DNA of 64,000 nt, taken from Gonocerus acuteangulatus. Its lineage: Eukaryota > Arthropoda > Insecta > Hemiptera > Coreidae. The stretch lies in the NCBI GenBank assembly GCA_946811695.1, contig OX328123.1, positions 12,947,662 through 13,011,661 on the forward strand. Direction: 5' to 3'. A program made the translations under genes and the position numbers. Positions 22,604 to 36,100 of this stretch are shown piece by piece. How positions within the stretch are numbered: position 1 is the first letter of the stretch; each line of letters begins with the position of its first letter. The notes beneath the pieces are model-generated. The model worked only from the letters and a program-made list of their open reading frames with translations, ran no database searches and was not told the origin of the DNA.

Positions 22604-23180
22604 TACAGCGTGTCCTCAAAATAAACAGCCAAAATTCAGTAATCGATGCAGGATGAAAAAAGAATGAAAAAATCCTTTGACATATAACTCATTTTTGCGT
22701 CGTTTCAGAAAAAAAAAGCAAAAAAACTAAAAATAAATTATGAAAAGGCAGTCTTTCATAAGGCCTATACAAAAATCATTAAAAGTATATATTTTATTCC
22801 CCCCTCTACCCATCTCCCCCCAAACTACATAAAATCTTCAAGGTCGAAAAAATAAACTGACACCATATAAAGCATATTTATCGAAGGGTAAAAAAATTGA
22901 TATTTATTATTACACACAAAATCAGAGGCATACTCACTCCTATATTCTTGGGGGGATTAAAGGAGGTGGGGGGGTTGAGTGGAGGGGGTAGATTATAGAA
23001 GGTATACTTTTAATGATTTTTATATAGGCATTATGAATGAATGCCTTTTCACAATTGTGTTTTAGTTTTTTTGCGTATTTCTCGGAAACTAAGCAAAAAC
23101 AAGATTAATGCCAAAGGACTTTTTTTCAACCTGCATCGATTCCCGAAGTTTGGCTGTTTATTTTGGCGACACCCTGTATA
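22604..23180. mobile_element. TA-flanked inverted-repeat element (about 577 bp)
   Basis: Left end ACAGCGTGTCCTCAAAATAA then ACAGCCAAA and ATCGATGCAGG; right end reversed ACAGGGTGTCGCCAAAATAA with the same following blocks. The terminal repeat is about 55 bp. The interior also shows inverted symmetry (the two CCCCCC/GGGGGG-rich arms near 22,800 and 22,980), so it is close to a fold-back element. Confidence 0.8.
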
Positions 23181-23302
23181 TATACAGTGTTTGCCTATGT
23201 GAGAGCATTCCTATCAGCATGTGTATCGGAATCGATTCACATTCACAAATGAGAAGTCATTTATATGTACAATTTTGACTATAAAATTAGGATCCCCCAT
23301 AC

Positions 23303-23446
23303 CCTTGACACATGCGGGATGATGATCGTGAACATGACATTCCTCTTCTCCTTGACATGGATTGGAGATAAGACAAGGATCTTGACAGGTTTGATCTAAA
23401 CATGCTTGATGTTCTGCACAGTCACTGTGATCCAAACACCCAACAA
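23303..23446 (-). CDS. dp: dp exon 26: small DPY-type module
   Basis: The exon codes 48 residues, phase 1 to 1: GCLDHSDCAEHQAC, QDPCLISNPCQGEEEC and VHDHHPACVK. It is a DPY followed by a shortened EGF without the usual C-x-C and GDP end. The donor AAGG|GTATGG gives phase 1; alternatives one base away would break the frame. Confidence 0.82.
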
Positions 23447-24154
23447 CTGTAACATATATAACTTTAAGAGTTTGTCATATAAAAACGGATGAACATCAAA
23501 TACTTGAATCAAATGGGCTATATCAGAATATCAACAAATTAAGACAAAAAAAATGAATGAAATTATAAATAACATTATAATTGTTTATAACATATTTATA
23601 ATCAGCACAATGAAGGACAAAAGCAAAGTGAATAAAGGAATAGAGGAAGGTAATAAATTTGTGATGCATACATACCATCACCCCAATGTGGCATGCAATC
23701 AAAAATGAAAAAAATGAAATGAAACCAACACCAAAATTTATAAAACATAAGAATGAAAAGATGAACAATAAGAGAAAGGATTGTAAGAAAAAAAATCAAG
23801 AGCTGTAGACACACAGGTACATTGTGGCCAAAACAAGGAGCATGCTTCATTCGAGATGCTGAAATAGAAAAAAAAAGAAGGTAAATGAAAACTGAAATTA
23901 TAGAAGAAATGTGTCATTTAAACATACTTTGTAGGTATGTCCAAAAAAAATAAAGAAAGAAAAATAGTTTTTATAAAATTAAACATGAGGTTGTACACAA
24001 CAATGTCTTATTTTGTGTGTTTGTTTGTTTTCATGTATTGAAAAGCTCTACCTTTCAGGTTCACCTAAAAGGTTCAAGTACTTCAGACTCTGAGGTCTTT
24101 CTCTCACGGACTGGATGAAAGAGTGTATGAACCAATTCATTCAAACAACTTTAC

Positions 24155-27100
24155 CTGGTCTTGTGATACAGTCAACTGTATGGCTCTTATTATTCGATGG
24201 GCACAAGCACTCAACATTATTTTTGCTGCTAATGCACTCGACGTTCGTTGGGCAGGGTCGGTGTATGTCGCAAAGCGTTCGACAGATGCCTTTAAAACAA
24301 ACTAGATCTAAAGGACAGTCGACGGTTGATAAACAAGAATTCAAAGTGACAGATGTCGTTATTGAACTGTACTCTGAGGTTGTCTCAGACGAAATGTCGG
24401 GTAGAAGAGTATAATTTTCAAAAGTCGGTTTAGTTGAAAGAAGAACAGTATTGAATTCACTAGCACTTGCAGTAACAGTAGGATGTTCTTGTGAGGTTAT
24501 AAGATCAGTGTCAGGTAGAGTAGTCACCATAAAATCGAGAGGTAAGGAAGCATCTGTGCTTGTGGCTTCTCTTGTTGAACCCATTGTAGAGAAACTGGAA
24601 AGAACAGGAAATACAGTAGTCTCTTTTGGCTCCAATGCAACAGTAAAGTTGAAAAATGGGGAAGTGATTGAAGTATTGACAACATCAGTTGACAGTGTTT
24701 TGCCATAAGTTGTTCGTGTAAAAGGTTCATGAGCAACAGAATCATTGACCAGTGAAGAACTTTGTGAGACGCCATACGTATATTCCGGAAAGGAAAGACC
24801 GGTAGTATACATAATCTCCTGCGTAGTAGTTTCATTCAGAGGGCTATCTGTCTTTATAGACATAGTTGTTAATCCAGCAGGATAGAGTCGTTCTGTAACT
24901 ACACTTAATCCTGGTGATTCTGTTGTTGAAAATTCCTCAGGTTTTACTTCTGGTCTGACAGCAGATAGAGTTGTAATTTCAAGTGTCTGTTCTTTTGTTG
25001 TTGACTCTGATGTTGGTATCTCCTGAGGTGTCATTTCTGGCCTGGCAGAGGTAGCAGTGGTTATTTCCTCTATTAGACCAAAAGTAGTGGCTTTGGGAAT
25101 TGTGGTCATAGAAGGGTAGGTTGGGTGAGTAGTTTTTGCTGATGGAGTAGTAATTTCAGAAGATGAGGGTATCGTAGTTTCTTTAGATGATTCTGTTGTA
25201 AGAGTTACGCCACTTAGAGGTGAGGTCAGTTCTTGTGGTCCTGTGTACTCAGGAGTAAAAGTATCTTTGCTAGTTGGTCCAGTTTCTGTAATAACTGGTT
25301 GAGTTGAAGCTTCAACAGATTCAGTGACTTTCTCCGTTGATGGCTGGAATGTTTCTCTGGACCTTGTTGTCATCAGAACCTGTGGTGTTGTCTGCTCCAT
25401 GGGAGTTACAGTTATTATTTTTGGACTGACTTTTCCTGTCGTAGTACTTGAGGGGGATTCAGAAACTAATTCTTTACTAGGTATTGTATAATACTTTGTT
25501 GTTTCTTCATAGGTCGTTTCAGGAAGATAGGTAATTGTCGTTTCCTTGATATGAATTTCTGTGCGAGGAGAAGTACCTTCAGGTGCAGGTGTCTTTACTT
25601 CCTCCGTTGGAAGAGATTCATTCATTGGACTAACTGTCTTACCCGAGATAGTTGTTAATTCTTGGGGATAGGTTTTTTCTGTTAGGACGGTTAATCCTGG
25701 CGACTCTGATGTTGGTATCTCGTGAGGTGTCATTTCAGGCCTGACAGGGGTAGCAGTAGTTATTTCTTCTATCTGACCAAATGTAGTGGCTTTGGCAATT
25801 GTGGTCATAGAAGGGTAAGTTGGGTGAGTAGTTTTTGCTGATGGAGTAGTAATTTCAGACGATGTGGGTATCGTAGTTTCTTTAGATGATTCTGTTGTAA
25901 GAGTTACGCCACTTGGAGGTGAGGTCAGTTCTTGTGGTCCTGTGTACTCAGGAGTAAAAGTATCTTCGCTAGTTTGTCCAGTTTCTGTAATAACTGGTTG
26001 AGTTGAAGCTTCAACAGATTCAGTGACTTTCTCCGTTGATGGCTGGAATGTTTCTCTGGACCTTGTTGTCATCAGAACCTGTGGTGTTGTTGTCTGCTCC
26101 ATGGGAGTTACAGTTATTATTTTTGGACTGACTTTTCCTGTCGTAGTACTTGAGGGGGCTTCAGAAACTAATTCTTTACTAGGTATTGTATAATACTTTG
26201 TTGTTTCTTCAAATGTAGTTTCAGGAAGATGGGTAATTGTCGTTTGCTTGATAGGAATTTCTGTGCGAGGAGAAGTACCTTCAGGTGCAGGTGTCTCTAC
26301 TTCCTCTGTTGGAAGAGATTCATTCATTGGACTAACCGTCTTACCCGAGATAGTTGTTAATTCTTGGGGATATGTTTTTTCTGTTAGGACGGTTAATCCT
26401 GGCGACTGTGATGTTGGTATCTCGTGAGGTGTCATTTCTGGCCTGACAGAGGTAGCAGTGGTTATTTCCTCTATTAGACCAAAAGTTGTGGCTTTGGAAA
26501 TTTTGGTCATAGAAGGGTATGTTGGGTGTGAGGTTTCTGCTGATGGTGAAGTAATTTCAGAAGATGAGGTTATCGTAGTTTCTTTAGATGATTCTGTTGT
26601 AAGAGTTACGCCACTTGGAGGTGAGGTCAGTTCTTGTGGTCTTGTGTACTCAGGTGTAAAAGTCTCTCTGCTAGTTGGAGCAGTTTCTGTAACACCCGGT
26701 TGAGTTGAAGCTTTAACAGATTCAGTGACTTTCTCCGTTGATGGCTGGAATGTTTCTCTGGATCTTGTTGTCATCAGAACCTGTGGTGTTGTTGTCTGCT
26801 CCATGGGAGTTACAGTTATTATTTTTGGACTTACCTTTCCTGTCATTGTAGTTGAGGGGAATTCAGAAACCAATTCTTTACTAGGTATTGTATAATACTT
26901 TGTTGTTTCTTCATAGGTTGTTTCAGGAAGATAGGTAATTGTCGTTTCCTTGATAGGAATTTCCGTGCTAGGAGAAATACCTTCAGGTGCAGGTGTCTTT
27001 ACTATCTCCGTTGGAAGAGATTCATTCATTGGACTAACCGTCTTACCCGAGATAGTTGTTAATTCTCGGGGATAGGTTTTTTCTGTTAGGACGGTTAATC

Positions 27101-30100
27101 CTGGCGACTCTGATGTTGGTATCTCGTGAGGTGTCATTTCAGGCCTGACAGGGGTAGCAGTAGTTATTTCTTCTATCTGACCAAATGTAGTGGCTTTGGG
27201 AATTTTGGTCATAGAAGGGTAAGTTGGGTGTGAGGTTTCTGCTGATGGTGAAGTAATTTCAGAAGATGAGGGTATCGTAGTTTCTTTAGATGATTCTGTT
27301 GTAAGTGTTACGCCATTTGGAGGTGAGGTCAGTTCTTGTGGTCTCGTGTACACAGGTGTAAAAGTCTCTCTGCTAGTTGGACCAGTTTCTGTAACACCCG
27401 GTTGAGTTGAAGCTTTAACAGATTCAGTGACTTTCTCCGTTGATGGCTGGAATGTTTCTCTGGACCTAGTTGTCATCAGAACCTGTGGTGTTGTTGTCTG
27501 CTCCATGGGAGTTACAGTTATTATTTTTGGACTTACCTTTCCTGTCGTAGTACTTGAGGGGGCTTCAGAAACTAATTCTTTACTAGGTATTGTATAATAC
27601 TTTGTTGTTTCTTCAAATGTAGTTTCAGGAAGATGGGTAATTGTCGTTTGCTTGATAGGAATTTCTGTGCGAGGAGAAGTACCTTCGGGTGCAGGTGTCT
27701 CTACTTCCTCCGTTGGAAGAGATTCATTCATTGGAGTAACCGTCTTACCCGAGATAGTTGTTAATTCCTGGGGATATGTTTGTTCTCTTAGGACGGTTAA
27801 TGCTGGCGACTCAGATGTTGGTATCTCGTGAGGTGTCATTTCTGGCCGGACAGAGGTAGCAGTGGTTATTTCCTCTATTAGACCAAAAGTAGTGGCTTTG
27901 GGAATTTTGGTCATAGAAGGGTAAGTTGGGTGAGCAGTTTTTGCTGATGGAGTAGTAATTTCAGACAATATGGGTATCGTAGTTTCTTTAAATGATTCTG
28001 TTGTAAGAGTTATGCCACTTGGAGGTGAGGTCAGTTCTTGTGGTCCTGTGTACTCAGGAGTAAAAGTATGTTTGCTAGTTTGTCCAGTTTCTGTAATAAC
28101 TGGTTGAGTTGAAGCTTCAACAGAGTCAGTGACTTTCTCCATTGATGGCTGGAATGTTTCTCTGGACCTTGTTGTCATCAGAACCTGTGGTGTTGTCTGC
28201 TCCATGGGAGTTACAGTTATTATTTTTGGACTGACTTTTCCTGTCGTAGTACTTGAGGGGGATTCAGAAACTAATTCTTTACTAGGTAATGTATAATACT
28301 TTGTTGTTTCTTCAAATGTAGTTTCAGGAAGATGGGTAATTGTCGTTTGCTTGATAGGAATTTCTATGCGAGGAGAAGTACCTTCAGGTGCAGGTGTCTC
28401 TACTTCCTCCGTTGGAAGAGATTCATTCATTGGAGTAACCGTCTTACCCGAGATAGTTGTTAATTCCTGGGGATATGTTTTTTCTGTTAGGACGGTTAAT
28501 GCTGGCGACTCAGATGTTGGTATCTCGTGAGGTGTCATTTCTGGCCGGACAGAGGTAGCAGTGGTTATTTCCTCTATTAGACCAAAAGTAGTGGCTTTGG
28601 GAATATTGGTCATAGAAGGGTAAGTTGGGTGAGCAGTTTTTGCTGATGGAGTAGTAATTTCAGACGATATGGGTATCGTAGTTTCTTTAGATGATTCTGT
28701 TGTAAGAGTTATGCCACTTGGAGGTGAGGTCAGTTCTTGTGGTCTTGTGTACTCAGGAGTAAAAGTATGTTTGCTAGTTTGTCCAGTTTCTGTAACACCC
28801 GGTTGAGTTGAAGCTTCAACAGATTCAGTGACTTTCTCCGTTGATGGCTGGAATGTTTCTCTGGACCTTGTAGTCATCAGAACCTGTGGTGTTGTTGTCT
28901 GCTCCATGGGAGTTACAGTTATTATTTTTGGACTGACTTTTCCTGTCGTAGTACTTGAGGGGGATTCAGAAACTAATTCTTTACTAGGTAATGTATAATA
29001 CTTTGTTGTTTCTTCAAATGTAGTTTCAGGAAGATGGGTAATTGTCGTTTGCTTGATAGGAATTTCTGTGCGAGGAGAAGTACCTTCGGGTGCAGGTGTC
29101 TCTACTTCCTCTGTTGGAAGAGATTCATTTATTGGAGTAACCGTCTTACCCGAGATAGTTGTTAATTCCTGGGGATATGTTTTTTCTGTTAGGACGGTTA
29201 ATCCTGGCGACTGTGATGTTGGTATCTCGTGAGGTGTCATTTCAGGCCTCACAGGGGTAGAAGTAGGTATTTCTTCTATCTGACCAAATGTAGTGGCTTT
29301 GGGAATTTTGGTCATAGAAGGGTAAGTTGGGTGTGAGGTTTCTGCTGATGGTGAAGTCATTTCAGAAGATGAGGGAATCGTTGTTTCTTTAGATGATTCT
29401 GTTGTAAGTGTTACGCCACTTGGAGGTGAGGTCAGTTCTTGTGGTCCTGTGTACTCAGGTGTAAAAGTCTCTCTGCTAGTTAGACCAGTTTCTGTAACAC
29501 CCGGTTGAATTGAAGCTTTAACAGATTCAGTGACTTTCTCCGTTGATGGCTGGAATGTTTCTCTGGATCTTGTTGCCATCAGAACCTGTGGTGTTGTTGT
29601 CTGCTCCATGGGAGTTACAGTTATTATTTTTGGACTTACCTTTCCTGTCGTTGTAATTGAGGGGAATTCAGAAACAAATTCTTTACTAGGTATTGTATAA
29701 TACTTTGTTGTTTCTTCATAGGTTGTTTCAGGAAGATAGGTAATTGTCGTTTCCTTGATAGGAATTTCTGTGGGAGGAGAAGTACCTTCAGGTGCAGGTG
29801 TCTCTACTTCCTCCGTTGGAAGAGATTCATTCATTGGACTAACCGTCTTACCTGAGATAGTTGTTAATTCTTGGGGATATGTTTTTTCTGTTAGGACGGT
29901 TAATCCTGGCGACTGTGATGTTGGTATCTCGTGAGGTGTCATTTCAGGCCTCACAGGGGTAGAAGTAGGTATTTCTTCTATCTGACCAAATGTAGTGGCT
30001 TTGGGAATTTTGGTCATAGAAGGGTAAGTTGGGTGTGAGGTTTCTGCTGATGGTGAAGTAATTTCAGAAGATGAGGGAATCGTTGTTTCTTTAGATGATT

Positions 30101-33100
30101 CTGTTGTAAGTGTTACGCCACTTGGAGGTGAGGTCAGTTCTTGTGGTCCTGTGTACTCAGGAGTAAAAGTATGTTTGCTAGTTTGTCCAGTTTCTGTAAT
30201 AACTGGTTGAGTTGAAGCTTCAACAGATTCAGTGACTTTCTCCGTTGATGGCTGGAATGTTTCTCTGGACCTTGTTGTCATCAGAACCTGTGGTGTTGTC
30301 TGCTCCATGGGAGTTACAGTTATTATTTTTGAACTGACTTTTCCTGTCGTAGTACTTGAGGGGGATTCAGAAACTAATTCTTTACTAGGTAATGTATAAT
30401 ACTTTGTTGTTTCTTCAAATGTAGTTTCAGGAAGATGGGTAATTGTCGTTTGCTTGATAGGAATTTCTATGCGAGGAGAAGTACCTTCAGGTGCAGGTGT
30501 CTCTACTTCCTCCGTTGGAAGGGATTCATTCATTGGAGTAACCGACTTACCCGAGATAGTTGTTAATTCCTGGGGATATGTTTTTTCTGTTAGGACGGTT
30601 AATGCTGGCGACTCAGATGTTGGTATCTCGTGAGGTGTCATTTCTGGCCGTACAGAGGTAGCAGAGGTTATTTCCTCTATTAGACCAAAAGTAGTGGCTT
30701 TGGGAATTTTGGTCATAGAAGGGTAAGTTGGGTGAGCAGTTTTTGCTGATGGAGTAGTAATTTCAGACAATATGGGTATCGTAGTTTCTTTAGATGATTC
30801 TGTTGTAAGAGTTACGCCACTTGGAGGTGAGGTCAGTTCTTGTGGTCTTGTGTACTCAGGTGTAAAAGTCTCTCTGCTAGTTGGACCAGTTTCTGTAACA
30901 CCCGGTTGAGTTGAAGTTTTATCAGATTCAGTGACTTTCTCCGTTGATGGCTGGAATGTTTCTCTGGATCTTGTTGTCATCAGAACCTGTGGTGTTGTTG
31001 TCTGCTCCATGGGAGTTACAGTTATTATTTTTGGACTTACCTTTCCTGTCGTTGTAGTTGTGGGGAATTCAGAAACAAATTCTTTACTAGGTATTGTGTA
31101 ATACTTTGTTGTTTCTTCATAGGTTGTTTCAGGAAGATAGGTAATTGTCGTTTCCTTGATAGGAATTTCTGTGCTAGGAGAAGTACCTTCAGGTGCAGGT
31201 GTCTCTACTTCCTCCGTTGGAAGAGATTCATTCATTGTAGTAACCGTCTTACCCGAGATAGTTGTTAATTCCTGGGGATATGTTTTTTCTGTTAGGACGG
31301 TTAATGCTGGCGACTCAGATGTTGGTATCTCGTGAGGTGTCATTTCTGGCCGGACAGAGGTAGCAGTGGTTATTTCCTCTATTAGACCAAAAGTAGTGGC
31401 TTTGGGAATATTGGTCATAGAAGGGTAAGTTGGGTGAGCAGTTTTTGCTGATGGAGTAGTAATTTCAGACGATATGGGTATCGTAGTTTCTTTAGATGAT
31501 TCTGTTGTAAGAGTTATGCCACTTGGAGGTGAGGTCAGTTCTTGTGGTCTTGTGTACTCAGGAGTAAAAGTATGTTTGCTAGTTTGTCCAGTTTCTGTAA
31601 CACCCGGTTGAGTTGAAGCTTCAACAGATTCAGTGACTTTCTCCGTTGATGGCTGGAATGTTTCTCTGGACCTTGTAGTCATCAGAACCTGTGGTGTTGT
31701 TGTCTGCTCCATGGGAGTTACAGTTATTATTTTTGGACTGACTTTTCCTGTCGTAGTACTTGAGGGGGATTCAGAAACTAATTCTTTACTAGGTAATGTA
31801 TAATACTTTGTTGTTTCTTCAAATGTAGTTTCAGGAAGATGGGTAATTGTCGTTTGCTTGATAGGAATTTCTGTGCGAGGAGAAGTACCTTCGGGTGCAG
31901 GTGTCTCTACTTCCTCTGTTGGAAGAGATTCATTTATTGGAGTAACCGTCTTACCCGAGATAGTTGTTAATTCCTGGGGATATGTTTTTTCTGTTAGGAC
32001 GGTTAATCCTGGCGACTGTGATGTTGGTATCTCGTGAGGTGTCATTTCAGGCCTCACAGGGGTAGAAGTAGGTATTTCTTCTATCTGACCAAATGTAGTG
32101 GCTTTGGGAATTTTGGTCATAGAAGGGTAAGTTGGGTGTGAGGTTTCTGCTGATGGTGAAGTAATTTCAGAAGATGAGGGAATCGTTGTTTCTTTAGATG
32201 ATTCTGTTGTAAGTGTTACGCCACTTGGAGGTGAGGTCAGTTCTTGTGGTCCTGTGTACTCAGGTGTAAAAGTCTCTCTGCTAGTTGGACCAGTTTCTGT
32301 AACACCCGGTTGAATTGAAGCTTTAACAGATTCAGTGACTTTCTCCGTTGATGGCTGGAATGTTTCTCTGGATCTTGTTGTCATCAGAACCTGTGGTGTT
32401 GTTGTCTGCTCCATGGGAGTTACAGTTATTATTTTTGGACTTACCTTTCCTGTCGTTGTAATTGAGGGGAATTCAGAAATCAATTCTTTACTAGGTATTG
32501 TATAATAATTTGTTGTTTCTTCATAGGTTGTTTCAGGAAGATAGGTAATTGTCGTTTCCTTGATAGGAATTTCTGTGGGAGGAGAAGTACCTTCAGGTGC
32601 AAGTGCCTCTACTTCCTCCGTTGGAAGAGATTCATTCATTGGACTAACCGTCTTACCCGAGATAGTTGTTAATTCTTGGGGATATGTTTTTTCTGTTAGG
32701 ACGGTTAATCCTGGCGACTGTGATGTTGGTATCTCGTGAGGTGTCATTTCAGGCCTCACAGGGGTAGAAGTAGGTATTTCTTCTATCTGACCAAATGTAG
32801 TGGCTTTGGGAATTTTGGTCATAGAAGGGTAAGTTGGGTGTGAGGTTTCTGCTGATGGTGAAGTAATTTCAGAAGATGAGGGAATCGTTGTTTCTTTAGA
32901 TGATTCTGTTGTAAGTGTTACGCCACTTGGAGGTGAGGTCAGTTCTTGTGGTCCTGTGTACTCAGGTGTAAAAGTCTCTCTGCTAGTTGGACCAGTTTCT
33001 GTAACACCCGGTTGAGTTGAAGCTTTAACAGATTCAGTGACTTTCTCCGTTGATGGCTGGAATGTTTCTCTGGATCTTGTTGTCATCAGAACCTGTGGTG

Positions 33101-36100
33101 TTGTTGTCTGCTCCATGGGAGTTACAGTTATTATTTTTGGACTTACCTTTCCTGTCGTTGTAGTTGTGGGGAATTCAGAAACCAATTCTTTACTAGGTAT
33201 TGTATAATACTTTGTTGTTTCTTCATAGGTTGTTTCAGGAAGATAGTTAATTGTCGTTTCCTTGATAGGAATTTCTGTGCTAGGAGAAGTACCTTCAGGT
33301 GCAGGTGTCTCTACTTCCTCTGTTGGAAGAGATTCATTCATTGGACTAACCGTCTTACCCGAGATAGTTGTTAATTCTTGGGGATATGTTTTTTCTGTTA
33401 GGACGGTTAATGCTGGCGACTCAGATGTTGGTATCTCATGAGGTGTCATTTCTGGCCGGACAGAGGTAGCAGTGGTTATTTCCTCTATTAGACCAAAAGT
33501 AGTGGCTTTGGGAATTTTGGTCATAGAAGGGTAAGTTGGGTGAGCAGTAATTGCTGATGGAGTAGTAATTTCAGACGATATGGGTGTCGTAGTTTTTTTA
33601 GATGATTCTGTTGTAAGTGTTAGGCCACTTGGAGGTGAGGTCAGTTCTTGTGGTCTTGTGTACTCAGGTGTAAAAGTCTCTCTGCTAGTTGGACCAGCTT
33701 CTGTAACACCCGGTTGAGTTGAAGCATTAACAGATTCAGTGACTTTCTCCGTTGATGGCTGGAATGTTTCTCTGGATCTTGTTGTCATCAGAACCTGTGG
33801 TGTTGTTGTCTGCTCCATGGGAGTTACAGTTATTATTTTTGGACTTACCTTTCCTGTCGTTGTAGTTGAGGGGAATTCAGAAACCAATTCTTTACTAGGT
33901 ATTGTATGATACTTTGTTGTTTGTTCATAGGTTGTTTCAGGAAGATAGGTAATTGTCGTTTCCTTGATAGGAATTTCTGTGGGAGGAGAAGTACCTTCAG
34001 GTGCAGGTGTCTCTACTTCCTCCGTTGGAAGAGATTCATTCATTGGACTAACCGTCTTACCCGAGATAGTTGTTAATTCTTGGGGATATGTTTTTTCTGT
34101 TAGGACGGTTAATCCTGGCGACTGTGATGTTGGTATCTCGTGAGGGGTCATTTCAGGCCTCACAGGGGTAGAAGTAGGTATTTCTTCTATCTGACCAAAT
34201 GTAGTGGCTTTGGGAATTTTGGTCATAGAAGGGTAAGTTGGGTGAGAGGTTTCTGCTGATGGTGAAGTAATTTCAGAAGATGAGGTTATCGTAGTTTCTT
34301 TAGATGATTCTGTTGTAAGTGTTACGCCACTTGGAGGTGAGGTCAGTTCTTGTGGTCCTGTGTACTCAGGTGTAAAAGTCTCTCTGCTAGTTTGTCCAGT
34401 TTCTGTAACACCCGGTTGAGTTGAAGCTTTAACAGATTCAGTGACTTTCTCCGTTGAGGGCTGGAATGTTTCTCTGTATCTTGTTGTCATCAGAAACTGT
34501 GGTGTCGTTAACTGCTCCTTAGGAGTTACAGTTATTATTTTTGGACTTACCTTTCCTGTCGTTGTAGTTGTGGGGAATTCAGAAACAAATTCTTTACTAG
34601 GTAATGTATAATACTTTGTTGTTTCTTCAAATGTAGTTTCAGGAAGATGGGTAATTGTCGTTTGCTTGATAGGAATTTCTGTACGAGGAGAAGTACCTTC
34701 GGGTGCAGGTGTCTCTACTTCCTCTGTTGGAAGAGATTCATTAATTGGAGTAACCGTCTTACCCGAGATAGTTGTTAATTCATGGGGATATGTTTTTTCT
34801 GTTAGGACGGTTAATCCTGGCGACTGTGATGTTGGTATCTCAAGAGGTGTCATTTCTGGCCGGACAGAGGTAGCAGTGGTTATTTCCTCTATTAGACCAA
34901 AAGTAGTGGCTTTGGGAATTTTGGTCATAGAAGGGTAAGTTGGGTGAGCAGTTTTTGCTGATGGAGTTGTAATTTCAGACGATATGGGTATCGTAGTTTC
35001 TTTAGATGATTCTGTTGTAAGAGTTACGCCACTTGGAGGTGAGGTCAGTTCTTGTGGTCCTGTGTACTCAGGAGTAAAAGTATGTTTGCCAGTTGGTCCA
35101 GTTTCTGTAATAACTGGTTGAGTTGAAGCTTCAACTGATTCAGTGACTTTCTCCGTTGATGGCTGGAATGTTTCTCTGGACCTTGTTGTCATCAGAACCT
35201 GTGGTGTTGTTGTCTGCTCCATGGGAGTTACAGTTATTATTTTTGGACTGACTTTTCCTGTCGTAGTACTTGAGGGGGATTCAGAAACTAATTCTTTACT
35301 AGGTATTGTATAATACTTTGTTGTTTCTTCATAGGTAGTTTCAGGAAGATAGGTAATTGTCGTTTCCTTGATAGGAATTTCTGTGGGAGGAGAAGTACCT
35401 TCAGGTGCAGGCGTCTTTACTTCCTCTGTTGGAAGAGATTCATTCATTGGAGTAACCGTCTTACTCGAGATAGTTGTTAATTCCTGGGGATATGTTTTTT
35501 CTGTTAGGACGGTTAATGCTGGCGACTCAGATGTTGGTATCTCGTGAGGTGTCATTTCTGGCCGGACAGAGGTAGCAGTGGTTATTTCCTCTATTAGACC
35601 AAAAGTAGTGGCTTTGGGAATTTCGGTCATAGAAGGGTAAGTTGGGTGAGAGGTTTCTGCTGATGGTGAAGTAATTTCAGAAGATGAGGGTATCGTAGTT
35701 TCTTTAGATGATTCTGTTGTAAGTGTTACGCCACTTGGAGGTGAGGTCAGTTCTTGTGGTCTTGTGTACTCAGGTGTAAAAGTCTCTCTGCTAGTTGGAC
35801 CAGTTTCTGTAACACCCGGTTGAGTTGAAGCATTAACAGATTCAGTGACTTTCTCCGTTGATGGCTGGAATGTTTCTCTGGATCTTGTTGTCATCAGAAC
35901 CTGTGGTGTTGTTGTCTGCTCCATGGGAGTTACAGTTATTATTTTTGGACTTACCTTTCCTGTCGTTGTAGTTGAGGGGAATTCAGAAAGCAATTCTTTA
36001 CTAGGTATTGTATAATACTTTGTTGTTTCTTCATAGGTTGTTTCAGGAAGATAGTTAATTGTCGTTTCCTTGATAGGAATTTCTGTGGGAGGAGAAGTAC

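Noticed and set aside
24451..34938. Several plus-strand frames of 80-100 residues inside the 24-41 kb array
   Set aside because: They are antisense shadows of the repeat unit and recur with its period.
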